From NCBI RefSeq assembly GCF_002154555.1, contig NZ_MUNF01000004.1, positions 1 to 42,142 on the forward strand: DNA of 42,142 nt. The letters run 5' to 3'. The translations under genes were made by a program, and so were the position numbers. Positions 16,540 through 24,536 of the stretch are shown here, piece by piece. Positions within the stretch are counted from its first letter, which is position 1. The number at the start of each line of letters is the position of its first letter. The stretch comes from Streptomyces murinus. GTDB lineage: Bacteria; Actinomycetota; Actinomycetes; Streptomycetales; Streptomycetaceae. The notes beneath the pieces were generated by a model that was not told the origin of the DNA, ran no database searches, and saw only the letters and a list, made by a program, of their open reading frames with translations.

Positions 16540-16707
16540 ATGGCGGCCATGAAGCCGCGGACGGGCGATGGTCCGCTCGAGGTGACCAAGGAGGGGCGGG
16601 GCATCGTCATGCGCGTTCCGCTCGAAGGCGGCGGTCGACTCGTCGTCGAGCTGACCCCTGACGAGGCCGAGGCGCTCGGCGACGCGCTCAAGAAGGTCGT
16701 CGTCTGA
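16540..16707 (+). CDS. DUF3117 small protein
   Basis: A 55-aa protein starting MAAMKPRTGDGPLEVTKEG and ending in an acidic-basic helix, near-identical in many actinobacteria and known as DUF3117 (Rv1211 in M. tuberculosis). Its function is unknown. The ATG at 16540 is preceded by GGAAGGGGA. The long upstream open frame is not part of the gene, because conservation of the family begins at MAAMKPR. It is a single-gene transcription unit in this window. Confidence 0.92.
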   Translation: MAAMKPRTGDGPLEVTKEGRGIVMRVPLEGGGRLVVELTPDEAEALGDALKKVVV

Positions 16708-16824
16708 CGCGCGCGCGAGTCAGTCCTTGCGGCTGCCCCGGCATCGTACGCGGTGCCGGGGCAGCCGCGTTCCCGGGCAGCGTACGCCCGCCGGGGCCCG
16801 CCGGGGCGGCACCCCGCACCGCCG

Positions 16825-17457
16825 TCACCGCCTGACGGCGCACAGCAGCCCGTCGCCGACCGGCAGCAGCGAGGGGACCAGCTCCTGGCTCTCGCGCACC
16901 GTGCGCAGCAGCTCCCGCAGCCGCAGCACCTCCGAGGGCTGCGGTCCCGAGTCGACGGTGCGCCCGCTCGCGAAGACGCCCTCGAAGACCACCAGGCCGC
17001 CGGCCCGCAGCAGCCGCAGCGACTCGGCGAGATAGTCCGGGTACTCCTGCCGGTCCCCGTCGCAGAACACCAGGTCGTAGCCCGCGTCCGCGAGCCGGGG
17101 CAGCACCTCCAGGGCGCGGCCGGGGATGAAGCGGGCCCGGTTGCTGGCGAAGCCGCAGGCACGGAACGCCTGCCGGGCGAACTGCTGGTGCTCCGGCTCC
17201 GGATCGACCGTGGTCAGCACGCCGTCCGGGCGCATGCCGTGCAGCAGATGGATTCCGGACACCCCGCAGCCCGTGCCGATCTCCGCGACCGCCTTCGCGT
17301 CCACGGAGGCGGCGAGCAGGCGCAGCGCGGAACCCGTGCCGGGCGACACCGAGCGCAGTCCTGCGTCGAGGGCGCGGTCGCGGGCCCACAGCAGTGCTTC
17401 GTCCTCGGCGGCAAAGGCGTCGGCGAAAGCCGAGCTCGTCTGCCTGTTGCCGGTAAT
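16825..17457 (-). CDS. SAM-dependent O-methyltransferase, probable non-standard start
   Basis: A class I methyltransferase of the catechol/caffeoyl-CoA O-methyltransferase family. It has SAM motif AVAEIGTGCGVSGIHLL, acidic loop TTVDPEPEH, metal and substrate region DLVFCDGDRQEYPDYL, and LVVFEGVFASG. The first conventional start is GTG 17349, but the same frame continues upstream with coherent coding: TGNRQTSSAFADAFAAEDEA, then WARDRALDAGLRS, the N-terminal helices typical of this family. The frame is closed by TAA further up and has no ATG, GTG or TTG before 17349. I propose ATT 17457, preceded by GGAGAG, giving 210 aa. It is divergent from the ECF sigma gene, as in mycobacteria (Rv1220c/sigE). 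Confidence 0.78.
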   Translation of the reverse strand: MTGNRQTSSAFADAFAAEDEALLWARDRALDAGLRSVSPGTGSALRLLAASVDAKAVAEIGTGCGVSGIHLLHGMRPDGVLTTVDPEPEHQQFARQAFRACGFASNRARFIPGRALEVLPRLADAGYDLVFCDGDRQEYPDYLAESLRLLRAGGLVVFEGVFASGRTVDSGPQPSEVLRLRELLRTVRESQELVPSLLPVGDGLLCAVRR

Positions 17458-17513
17458 GACCCTCTCCTGTCGTCCCCATGGATGCCTCGGCGTGACTGTA
17501 TCCGTTGGCGTCG

Positions 17514-17539
17514 GGAACCCGCAGATGGGACCGGGCGTT
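17514..17539 (+). promoter_or_regulatory. ECF-sigma-type promoter GGAACC-N16-CGTT
   Basis: GGAACC at 17514-17519 and CGTT at 17536-17539 are separated by 16 bases. This matches the consensus recognised by group IV sigma factors of the SigE/SigR type. It reads towards the ECF sigma gene, whose ATG is at 17688, so autoregulation is the simple inference. It lies outside the methyltransferase gene but overlaps its upstream open frame. Confidence 0.6.
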
Positions 17540-17687
17540 TATAGGGAAGAGACAGTGGTGGGGACGCTTCGGGGGGCGAGAGGTGGAGCAGGGCACCGCA
17601 CAACTGCTGACGGAGCGGCACGAGCCGCATCAGCAAGTATCAAATTCTCGTAAAAACGCTTATCCGGAGCTAACGGGCGAGGTGGCT

Positions 17688-18473
17688 ATGGTAGGGGCTC
17701 CACTGGACACCACCAGAGCCGACAGGGGAGGTGCGGCCGCGCCCGAGGACCGGGGTGGAGTGCTACGGCGCTTCCTCGGATCGGCGGGCAGGCCGAAATC
17801 CGTGACCGACACCGCTGCTGACAGCCACGCACCCGGAACCGCCGGGCGCGAAACCCAGACCGCGACCTTCACCAGTGACGCGGACGGGCAGGCATGGACT
17901 CCGCCCACCTGGGACGAGATCGTCAGCACCCACAGCGCCCGCGTCTACCGCCTGGCCTACCGCCTCACCGGCAACCAGCACGACGCCGAGGATCTCACCC
18001 AGGAAGTCTTCGTCCGCGTCTTCCGCTCCCTGTCGACGTACTCGCCGGGCACCTTCGAGGGCTGGCTGCACCGCATCACCACGAACCTGTTCCTGGACAT
18101 GGTCCGGCGCAAGCAGCGCATCCGCTTCGACGCCCTCGGCGAGGACGCGGCCGAGCGCCTGGCCAGCCGTGAACCCACCCCGCAGCAGCTCTTCAACGAC
18201 GCGCACTTCGACGCCGACGTCCAGCAGGCCCTGGACACCCTGGCGCCGGAGTTCCGCGCCGCCGTCGTCCTGTGCGACATCGAGGGGCTGTCGTACGAGG
18301 AGATCGCCGCGACTCTCGGCGTGAAGCTCGGCACCGTCCGCTCCCGTATCCACCGCGGTCGCTCCCAGCTGCGCAAGGCGCTCGCGCACCGCTCCCCGGA
18401 GGCCCGCGCGGCCGAGCGACGCTCCTTCATGACCCGGGTCCCCGCACTGGGAGGAGGGGGCGCGACGGCGTGA
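17688..18473 (+). CDS. sigE: ECF RNA polymerase sigma factor (SigE-like)
   Basis: A 261-aa group IV sigma factor. After about 75 residues of low-complexity leader come region 2 ([52 protein letters not shown]) and region 4 ([40 protein letters not shown]). The gene runs into an anti-sigma gene with a GTGA overlap and then HtrA and TatB, the order of the M. tuberculosis sigE locus, so it probably controls the envelope-stress response. The symbol follows the mycobacterial name; it should not be confused with the cell-wall sigma E of S. coelicolor. ATG 17688 has GAGG upstream; GTG 17682 is also possible. Confidence 0.88.
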   Translation: MVGAPLDTTRADRGGAAAPEDRGGVLRRFLGSAGRPKSVTDTAADSHAPGTAGRETQTATFTSDADGQAWTPPTWDEIVSTHSARVYRLAYRLTGNQHDAEDLTQEVFVRVFRSLSTYSPGTFEGWLHRITTNLFLDMVRRKQRIRFDALGEDAAERLASREPTPQQLFNDAHFDADVQQALDTLAPEFRAAVVLCDIEGLSYEEIAATLGVKLGTVRSRIHRGRSQLRKALAHRSPEARAAERRSFMTRVPALGGGGATA

Positions 18474-19540
18474 GCGGATCACGGCAGAAACCGGTCGAGG
18501 CGTACCTCGCCGAGCAGCATCTGGGAGACCGGCTCTCCGCCCTGGTGGACGGAGAGCTCGGTCATGACACGCGGGAACGCGTCCTCGCCCACCTGGCCAC
18601 CTGCGCCCGCTGCAAGGCGGAGGCGGACGCCCAGCGCGCGCTGAAGAGCGTGTTCGCGACTGCGGCCCCACCCCCGCCCTCCGCGAGCCTGCTGGCCCGC
18701 CTCCAGGGCCTCCCCGGGGGCGGTGACGGCGACGCCGACACCCCGCCCGGCGGACTGTTCGGCCATGACCCCGAGACCCGGGCCCCCGGCGACCCGGGCA
18801 CCTTCGGCCTGCGCCGCGGCTTCTCCTTCGGCTATGTCCCGGCCCGCCCGGGGGGTTCCGGCCCCGAGCGGACCGGTTTCCACGAGGAGACCGGCTTCGG
18901 CGGCCCGGGCGGCCCGTTCGGCGAGCGCGGCTTCCGCGTCCATCCCGTCGGCCGCCCGGAGGACGGCCGCTCCGCCTCCCGCGGGCTGCGCTTCGCCTTC
19001 GCCGCCGCCGGCGCGGTGTCGTTGGCCGCGGTCGCCCTCGGCGGCGTGACCACCGCCATCCCCGGCTACCCGGCCGCGGACGCCCGGGGCTCCGGCAGCA
19101 ATGTGATCCCGGCCCGCACCACGGGCACCGGCGGCACCGGCGCCACCACCTCCGCCGACGCCCAGCGCCGTCGGCAGGGCCCGCTCACGGCCCTGGGCGG
19201 CGGGGCACCGCTGGGGCGTACGGCACCGCCGACGGCCGCCGTGACCGCGCCCCTGGTGCCGGGCGCGTCGGACATCGCGGCCGGGCAGCCCCAGGACACC
19301 GGCGGCCGGCCCACCGGACCGCTGATGACGGGCGTGAACGCCGTGACCCCGCTGATACGCCCGCTGGACAAGGCCCTGGATCTTCAGCTGGGCAAGTGGT
19401 CCACGGCGCCCATGGTGCCGGGCATGCTGTCCGACAGCGGCCCCGATCCGGCCCCGCACAACCCCATCCGCCCCGCGGCGTCCGCCACCCCGCAGGCGTC
19501 GCCCCTGGTGGCTCCGGCGACGCCCCGCAGGACGCCCTGA
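18470..19540 (+). CDS. rseA: Zinc-binding anti-sigma factor, membrane-anchored
   Basis: A 356-aa protein beginning with an anti-sigma domain. HLATCARCK carries the HxxxCxxC zinc motif (His41, Cys45, Cys48), as in RsrA/RseA-type ZAS anti-sigma factors. A Gly/Pro-rich linker is followed by one membrane helix near residues 168-190 and a low-complexity extracytoplasmic tail of about 160 residues. It should hold the upstream sigma factor inactive at the membrane. The gene overlaps the sigma stop (GTGA) and has GAGGAGGGGG before its start. The tail is much longer than that of mycobacterial RseA. The symbol is by analogy. Confidence 0.83.
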   Translation: MSGSRQKPVEAYLAEQHLGDRLSALVDGELGHDTRERVLAHLATCARCKAEADAQRALKSVFATAAPPPPSASLLARLQGLPGGGDGDADTPPGGLFGHDPETRAPGDPGTFGLRRGFSFGYVPARPGGSGPERTGFHEETGFGGPGGPFGERGFRVHPVGRPEDGRSASRGLRFAFAAAGAVSLAAVALGGVTTAIPGYPAADARGSGSNVIPARTTGTGGTGATTSADAQRRRQGPLTALGGGAPLGRTAPPTAAVTAPLVPGASDIAAGQPQDTGGRPTGPLMTGVNAVTPLIRPLDKALDLQLGKWSTAPMVPGMLSDSGPDPAPHNPIRPAASATPQASPLVAPATPRRTP

Positions 19541-19657
19541 CCCCGGTGCCGCGACGGGCCCTGCGCCGGGGCCCGCGACCTGGTTGAATCCGGGCAGGTA
19601 GTCGAGGTTCCGGGGCCGCCGCCGAAGCGCGGGGCCACGGGTCAGCTTGGGGAGAGC

Positions 19658-21262
19658 ATGGACGAGGGGAACGGCGTTCCGCAGGGGGCGGAGCCGGCGG
19701 GAGCGGCGGGGGCCGGACCGATACCGGACGGCGACTTCGAACTGGCCAAGCCGGAGCGGCCCAGCCCGCTGCACGAACCGGATCCCTACAGCACCCCGCC
19801 CTACGGCGAACCGGGCCCCTGGGCCCCCGCCCCACCGGTCCAGCACCCGGTGGCCACCCCGGCGCAGGGCACGGTCATGACCCCGCCGGCGGTGGGCGCC
19901 GCCGTACCCCCGGAGCCCGCACCGGCACCCATCGCACCCGCGCCGCTCACCGCACCCGCTGCACCCATCGCACCCGCGCCGCCCACCACATCCATCACAC
20001 CCGCGCCGCCCACCATGCCCACCGCACCCCCGGCGCCCGCGTCCGCGTCCCTGCCCGCCCGGCAGCTCCCGGCCGACCCCTGGGGGCGCTACGACCCCTG
20101 GGCCGCGGGGCCGCTCCAGCAGCCCGGGGCCGTGGCGGTGCACGGGGGACGCCCCCGGCGGCGGCGTGCCGCGCTCGGCTGGACGCTCGCCCTCGCCCTG
20201 GTCGCGGCCGGGCTCGGCGGGCTCGTCGGCGGCTATGTCGAACGCGAAGGGATCGGGGGCGAGGTGACCCTGCCGGGGGCCAAGGGCGGGCCCGCCGGGC
20301 GCGCGCCGGACAGCGTGGCCGGGATCGCCGCCCGCGCCCTGCCCAGCGTCGTCACCCTGCATGTCGCCGGCACCGACGAGGAGGGCACCGGCACCGGCTT
20401 CGTCCTGGACGACCGCGGCCACATCCTCACCAACAACCATGTCGTCGCGCCCGCCGCGTCCGGCGGCAAGATATCCGCGACGTTCAGCGACGGGACCTCC
20501 GTCAAGGCCACCGTCGTCGGCCGGGACAGCGGCTACGACCTCGCCGTGGTCCAGGTCAGCGGCGTGCACGGACTCACCCCGCTGACCCTCGGCGACTCCG
20601 ACGACGTCCGGGTCGGCGACCCCGTCGTCGCCATCGGCGCCCCCTTCGACCTGGCCAACACCGTCACCGCCGGCATCATCAGCGCCAAGGAGCGGCCCAT
20701 CACCGCGGGCGGCGAGAAGAGCGACGGCAGCGATGTGTCGTACGTGGACGCCCTCCAGACCGACGCGCCGATCAACCCGGGCAACTCGGGCGGGCCGCTG
20801 CTGGACTCCCGGGCCCATGTCATCGGCATCAACTCCGCCATCCGCTCCGCCGACAGCGGCTCGGAGACCGAGAGCGGCCAGGCCGGCTCCATCGGACTCG
20901 GCTTCGCCATACCGGTCAACCAGGCCAAGCGCGTCGCCGAGGAACTGATCAATGACGGCCGTGCCACCCACCCGGTCATCGGCGTCGACCTCGACATGGG
21001 GTACTCCGGCGACGGCGCCCGCGTCGACAGCCGGGCCCCGGACGGCGGCCCCGCCGTCCTCAAGGGCGGACCGGCCGAGCGGGCCGGGCTCAAAGCGGGT
21101 GATCTGATCACCGAGGTGGACGGCGAGCCGGTGCACACCGGGGCGGAGCTGATCATCAGGATCCGCGCCCACCAGCCCGGCGACCGGCTGCGGCTGACGG
21201 TCGAACGCGGCGGGACCGAGCGGGAGGTCTCAGTCGTCCTGGGCACCGCGGACCAGAACTGA
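19658..21262 (+). CDS. HtrA/DegP-like trypsin-like serine protease
   Basis: A 534-aa membrane-anchored protease. The first ~165 residues are a Pro/Ala-rich cytoplasmic region with repeated IAPAP units. RRRRAALGWTLALALVAAG begins the membrane helix. The protease domain contains the triad His261 (TNNHVV), Asp294 (GYDLAV) and Ser377 (NPGNSGGPL). A C-terminal PDZ domain includes GGPAERAGLKAGDLI. It would degrade or refold misfolded envelope proteins. It follows the sigma/anti-sigma pair as htrA (Rv1223) follows rseA in mycobacteria, and may act in the same stress circuit. GGGGAGAG precedes the ATG. A 117-base gap separates it from the anti-sigma gene. Confidence 0.92.
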   Translation: MDEGNGVPQGAEPAGAAGAGPIPDGDFELAKPERPSPLHEPDPYSTPPYGEPGPWAPAPPVQHPVATPAQGTVMTPPAVGAAVPPEPAPAPIAPAPLTAPAAPIAPAPPTTSITPAPPTMPTAPPAPASASLPARQLPADPWGRYDPWAAGPLQQPGAVAVHGGRPRRRRAALGWTLALALVAAGLGGLVGGYVEREGIGGEVTLPGAKGGPAGRAPDSVAGIAARALPSVVTLHVAGTDEEGTGTGFVLDDRGHILTNNHVVAPAASGGKISATFSDGTSVKATVVGRDSGYDLAVVQVSGVHGLTPLTLGDSDDVRVGDPVVAIGAPFDLANTVTAGIISAKERPITAGGEKSDGSDVSYVDALQTDAPINPGNSGGPLLDSRAHVIGINSAIRSADSGSETESGQAGSIGLGFAIPVNQAKRVAEELINDGRATHPVIGVDLDMGYSGDGARVDSRAPDGGPAVLKGGPAERAGLKAGDLITEVDGEPVHTGAELIIRIRAHQPGDRLRLTVERGGTEREVSVVLGTADQN

Positions 21263-21346
21263 CACAAGTCTCACCTCGGGACGGTACCGGTCGGACCAGA
21301 ACGCCGGGTACCGTTGAGCGACCGAGGACATCGCAAGGAGCGTCAG

Positions 21347-21817
21347 GTGTTCAATGACATAGGGCCAATGGAGCTACTGACGATCATCGTCATCGCGGTG
21401 CTCGTGTTCGGTCCGGACAAGCTCCCCAAGGTCATCCAGGACGTCACCCGGACGATCCGGAAGATCCGCGAGTTCTCGGAGAGCGCGAAGCAGGACATCC
21501 GCAGCGAGCTGGGCCCCGAGTTCAAGGACTTCGACTTCGAGGACCTGAACCCCAAGACGCTCCTGCGCAAGCAGCTCGGCAATGACGAGCTGGGGCTCCA
21601 GGAGATCCGCAACGGCTTCGACCTGAAGAAGGAGATGGCCGAACTCACCGACGCGGTGAACGGCCGTGACACCGGGTCCTCGTCCTCGGCCTCCTCGTCG
21701 TCCTCCTCCGACTCCGCCGCGGCCACGCCGTCCACCGGCGGGAAGATCGACATGACGAAGAAGCCCGAGGAGTCCGAGAAGGACGACCGGCCGCCGTTCG
21801 ACTTCGACGCCACCTGA
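21347..21817 (+). CDS. tatB: Sec-independent protein translocase TatB
   Basis: A 156-aa protein. A short N-terminus and membrane helix (MELLTIIVIAVLVFGPDKLP) lead to an amphipathic helix (VIQDVTRTIRKIREFSESAKQ) and a charged, Ser-rich tail. The hinge FGPDKLPK is the Tat family motif. TatB binds twin-arginine precursors together with TatC, which is not in the window. GTG 21347 is chosen because AAGGAG lies eight bases upstream; the frame open further upstream has no family support. Its position after htrA matches mycobacteria (Rv1224). Confidence 0.92.
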   Translation: MFNDIGPMELLTIIVIAVLVFGPDKLPKVIQDVTRTIRKIREFSESAKQDIRSELGPEFKDFDFEDLNPKTLLRKQLGNDELGLQEIRNGFDLKKEMAELTDAVNGRDTGSSSSASSSSSSDSAAATPSTGGKIDMTKKPEESEKDDRPPFDFDAT

Positions 21818-22050
21818 GCCGCCCCCGCCCCGCCTGACATACCGACACGCGCACGTGACGCACGTCATGGCGCGCGCCCGTCCCGAACGGCCTGAACAGG
21901 TCGTTCGGGGGACCCCGGTGACAGGTGCCTGCCCGGCGGCTCTCAGCGGTGTGGATATGCTGCCGAGTTGTTGTGCGGACCGGACGAGTACGCCCGAAGG
22001 GGGGCGGGCCGTCGCTTCGGTCCGACGAGCGCGAGGAGGCGTCCGGGCAG

Positions 22051-22713
22051 ATGGAGACGACGAGTCGGGTGGGCGCGACGGCGCCGGCCACGGAGGGCGG
22101 ACAGGGCCTCGCCGCCGACCGCGGCACGGTCGACGGTTACCTGCGGGCGCCCTTCCCCTGGTACGGGCTCGACGAGGCGTTCACGGGGCCGCGTTGGCTG
22201 ATGCAGGTCGGCATGGCGTCCGACGGCGCCGTGGAGCACGGAGCGATCGGGCACGGTGACACGCCGTCCGTGCTGCACGAGGGTGTCTCCGCGGAGCCCC
22301 GGGAGAAGTTCGCGGCCGTGGTGACCGTCGCGGCGCATCCGTCCCGGCGGGTGGCCGACGGTTCGGGGCTGCTGGAGGCGACGTCCGTGTCGTCGGCGGC
22401 ATGGCTCGCGGGCGTGGGGCTGCTGTCCTTCACCTGGCCCGGGCAGATGGATCACGCGCTGCGCGACGACTGGCTGGAGCAGCAGACCGAGGCGGCCTGG
22501 GAACTGGCCGACGATCTCGACGGGCCGGAGTGGTCCAGGCTCTCGCTCCCGGTGGACGGGGTGGCCTCGTCCTTCCGCTACCGGGAGTCGGAGTTCGGCT
22601 GGGTGCTGGCCGGGTCCACGGAGGCGGGGGTGCATCTCGGCGCGTACGGGCGGGGGATGAGCGCCTACGGGCTCGGGTTCGCCGTGGTGAAGGACATCTC
22701 CGCGTACGTGTGA
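22051..22713 (+). CDS. Conserved Streptomyces protein of unknown function
   Basis: A 220-aa soluble protein, without signal peptide or obvious membrane helix. It contains YLRAPFPWYGLDEAFTGPRW near the start and WSRLSLPVDGVASSFRYRES towards the end. I do not recognise a domain. The acidic middle and the predicted beta-rich C-terminus (FGWVLAGSTEAGVHLGAYG) suggest a compact ligand-binding fold, but this is a guess. ATG 22051 follows GAGGAGG by 11 bases. Its convergent neighbour is mrp, with a shared hairpin between. Confidence 0.72.
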   Translation: METTSRVGATAPATEGGQGLAADRGTVDGYLRAPFPWYGLDEAFTGPRWLMQVGMASDGAVEHGAIGHGDTPSVLHEGVSAEPREKFAAVVTVAAHPSRRVADGSGLLEATSVSSAAWLAGVGLLSFTWPGQMDHALRDDWLEQQTEAAWELADDLDGPEWSRLSLPVDGVASSFRYRESEFGWVLAGSTEAGVHLGAYGRGMSAYGLGFAVVKDISAYV

Positions 22714-22718
22714 CCCCA

Positions 22719-22744
22719 GGGGCGCCGGGTGCTGTCGGCGCCCC
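22719..22744. terminator. Bidirectional hairpin between convergent genes
   Basis: Arms GGGGCGCCG (22719-22727) and CGGCGCCCC (22736-22744) with an 8-base loop lie in the 49-base gap between the 220-aa protein gene and mrp. It can serve both genes. Confidence 0.65.
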
Positions 22745-22762
22745 CTTCCTGTGCCGTACGGC

Positions 22763-23896
22763 TCAGAACTTGTTCCTCGGGGTCAGCCCCAGCGACATGC
22801 CCGACAGGCCGCGCTGGCGGCCGCCCAGCTTGCCCGCGATGGAGCGCAGGGCGCTGCCGGCCGGGGAGTCGGGGTCGGTCAGGACGACCGGCCTGCCCTC
22901 GTCGCCGCCCTCGCGCAGCCGGACGTCGATGGGGATGGAACCGAGGACCGGGACGCTCGTGCCCGTCGTACGGGTGAGGCCGTCGGCGACCATCTGACCG
23001 CCACCGGTGCCGAAGACGTCGACCATCTCGCCGCAGTGCGGGCAGGGCAGGCCGGACATGTTCTCGACCACGCCGACGATCTTCTGGTGGGTCTGCACCG
23101 CGATGGAGCCCGCGCGCTCGGCCACCTCGGCGGCCGCCTGCTGCGGGGTCGTGACGACCAGGATCTCGGCGTTCGGGACCAGCTGGGCCACGGAGATCGC
23201 GATGTCGCCGGTGCCCGGCGGCAGGTCCAGGAGCAGGACGTCCAGGTCACCCCAGTACACATCGGCCAGGAACTGCTGAAGGGCGCGGTGCAGCATCGGG
23301 CCGCGCCAGACCACCGGCGCGTTGCCCGGCGTGAACATGCCGATCGAGATGACCTTCACGCCGTTCGCCGACGGCGGCATGATCATGTTCTCGACCTGGG
23401 TGGGCCGCCCCTCCGCGCCCAGCATGCGCGGCACCGAGTGGCCGTAGATGTCGGCGTCCACGACGCCCACCTTGAGGCCGTCGGCCGCCATCGCCGCCGC
23501 GAGGTTCACCGTGACCGAGGACTTGCCGACGCCGCCCTTGCCGGAGGCGACCGCGTAGACCCGGGTGAGGTTGCCCGGCTTGGCGAACGGGACCTCGCGC
23601 TCGGCCTGGCCGCCGCGCAGGGCCGCCGCCAGCTCCTTGCGCTGCTCGTCGCTCATCACGTCGAGCGTGACGTCCACACCGGTGACGCCCTCGACGCGGG
23701 AGACCGCCTCGGTGACCCGCTGGGTGATGGTGTCGCGCATGGGGCAGCCGGAGACCGTCAGGTACACGGTGACCGCGACCGTGCCGTCCTCCCCGATCTC
23801 CACCGATTTGACCATCCCCAGTTCGGTGATGGGGCGGTTGATCTCGGGGTCGTTCACCGTCGCCAGTGCCTCGCGCACCGCGTCTTCCGTAGCCAT
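22763..23896 (-). CDS. mrp: Mrp/ApbC iron-sulfur cluster carrier ATPase
   Basis: A 377-aa protein. The N-terminal MIP18/DUF59 domain has CPMRD near residue 51. The P-loop ATPase domain has the deviant Walker A SGKGGVGKSS (about 117-126) and the CxxC pair in LPCPHCGEM that holds a [4Fe-4S] cluster between subunits. The family delivers iron-sulfur clusters to apoproteins in the cytosol. ATG 23896 has no Shine-Dalgarno but has TACCAT seven bases upstream, so the mRNA may be leaderless. It is Rv1229c-like by position. It is followed on the same strand, upstream, by DUF1003. Confidence 0.93.
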   Translation of the reverse strand: MATEDAVREALATVNDPEINRPITELGMVKSVEIGEDGTVAVTVYLTVSGCPMRDTITQRVTEAVSRVEGVTGVDVTLDVMSDEQRKELAAALRGGQAEREVPFAKPGNLTRVYAVASGKGGVGKSSVTVNLAAAMAADGLKVGVVDADIYGHSVPRMLGAEGRPTQVENMIMPPSANGVKVISIGMFTPGNAPVVWRGPMLHRALQQFLADVYWGDLDVLLLDLPPGTGDIAISVAQLVPNAEILVVTTPQQAAAEVAERAGSIAVQTHQKIVGVVENMSGLPCPHCGEMVDVFGTGGGQMVADGLTRTTGTSVPVLGSIPIDVRLREGGDEGRPVVLTDPDSPAGSALRSIAGKLGGRQRGLSGMSLGLTPRNKF

Positions 23897-23903
23897 AAGG
23901 ACG

Positions 23904-23909
23904 ATGGTA
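23904..23909 (-). promoter_or_regulatory. -10 box TACCAT for mrp, possible leaderless start
   Basis: On the minus strand TACCAT is separated from the mrp ATG (23896) by seven bases with no ribosome-binding site. This promoter would lie between mrp and the stop of the DUF1003 gene. Confidence 0.5.
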
Positions 23910-23939
23910 CGGCGCGCCGAGGGCCCTCCGGGTAGCCCT

Positions 23940-24536
23940 TCAGCGGTCGTCTGCGTCACGTCCCGGCGGGCGTTCCGTCCGTTCCGCCGGGAATACGACC
24001 GGGCCGCCGTGACCGCGCCGCTCCTCCATCTCCTTGAGCATGTCCTGGAGCTCGGCCCGGATCCAGTCGCGGGTGGCGACCTCGCCCAGACCGATGCGCA
24101 GCGCGGCGATCTCCCGGGTCAGGTACTCGGTGTCGGCGATCGACCGTTCGTTCTGCTTGCGGTCCTGCTCCAGGTTGACCCGGTCCCGGTCGTCCTGCCG
24201 GTTCTGCGCGAGCAGGATCAGCGGCGCGGCGTAGGACGCCTGGAGGGACAGCGCCAGGGTCAGGAAGATGAACGGGTACTCGTCGAACCGCAGATGCCGG
24301 GGCACGACCACGTTCCACAGCACCCAGAGGATGATGACGATCGTCATCCAGACGATGAAGCGTCCCGTGCCGAGGAACCGGGCGATCCGCTCCGACAGCC
24401 GCCCGAAGGCCTCCGGGTCCCACTCGGGCAGGAACCGGCGCCGGGGCGGGCGCGGCTGGTCGAGCCGGGGCGTGCGCGGGCGGCCGGCGGCCGTGGCTCC
24501 GGCGGGCGTGCGGTCCCGTTCGCGCTCAGGAGGCAT
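23940..24536 (-). CDS. DUF1003 membrane protein
   Basis: A 198-aa protein. The basic Pro-rich N-terminus leads to two membrane helices (VWMTIVIILWVLWNVVV and FIFLTLALSLQASYAAPLIL) and then a cytoplasmic coiled coil with NRQDDRDRVNLEQDRKQNER, the DUF1003 signature. Function unknown. ATG 24536 lies inside the end of the MgtE-like gene: the start is preceded by AGGAGG at 24527-24532 and the genes overlap by 11 bases, so translation is coupled. The pair is conserved in mycobacteria (Rv1231c/Rv1232c region), suggesting the products work together. Confidence 0.88.
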   Translation of the reverse strand: MPPERERDRTPAGATAAGRPRTPRLDQPRPPRRRFLPEWDPEAFGRLSERIARFLGTGRFIVWMTIVIILWVLWNVVVPRHLRFDEYPFIFLTLALSLQASYAAPLILLAQNRQDDRDRVNLEQDRKQNERSIADTEYLTREIAALRIGLGEVATRDWIRAELQDMLKEMEERRGHGGPVVFPAERTERPPGRDADDR

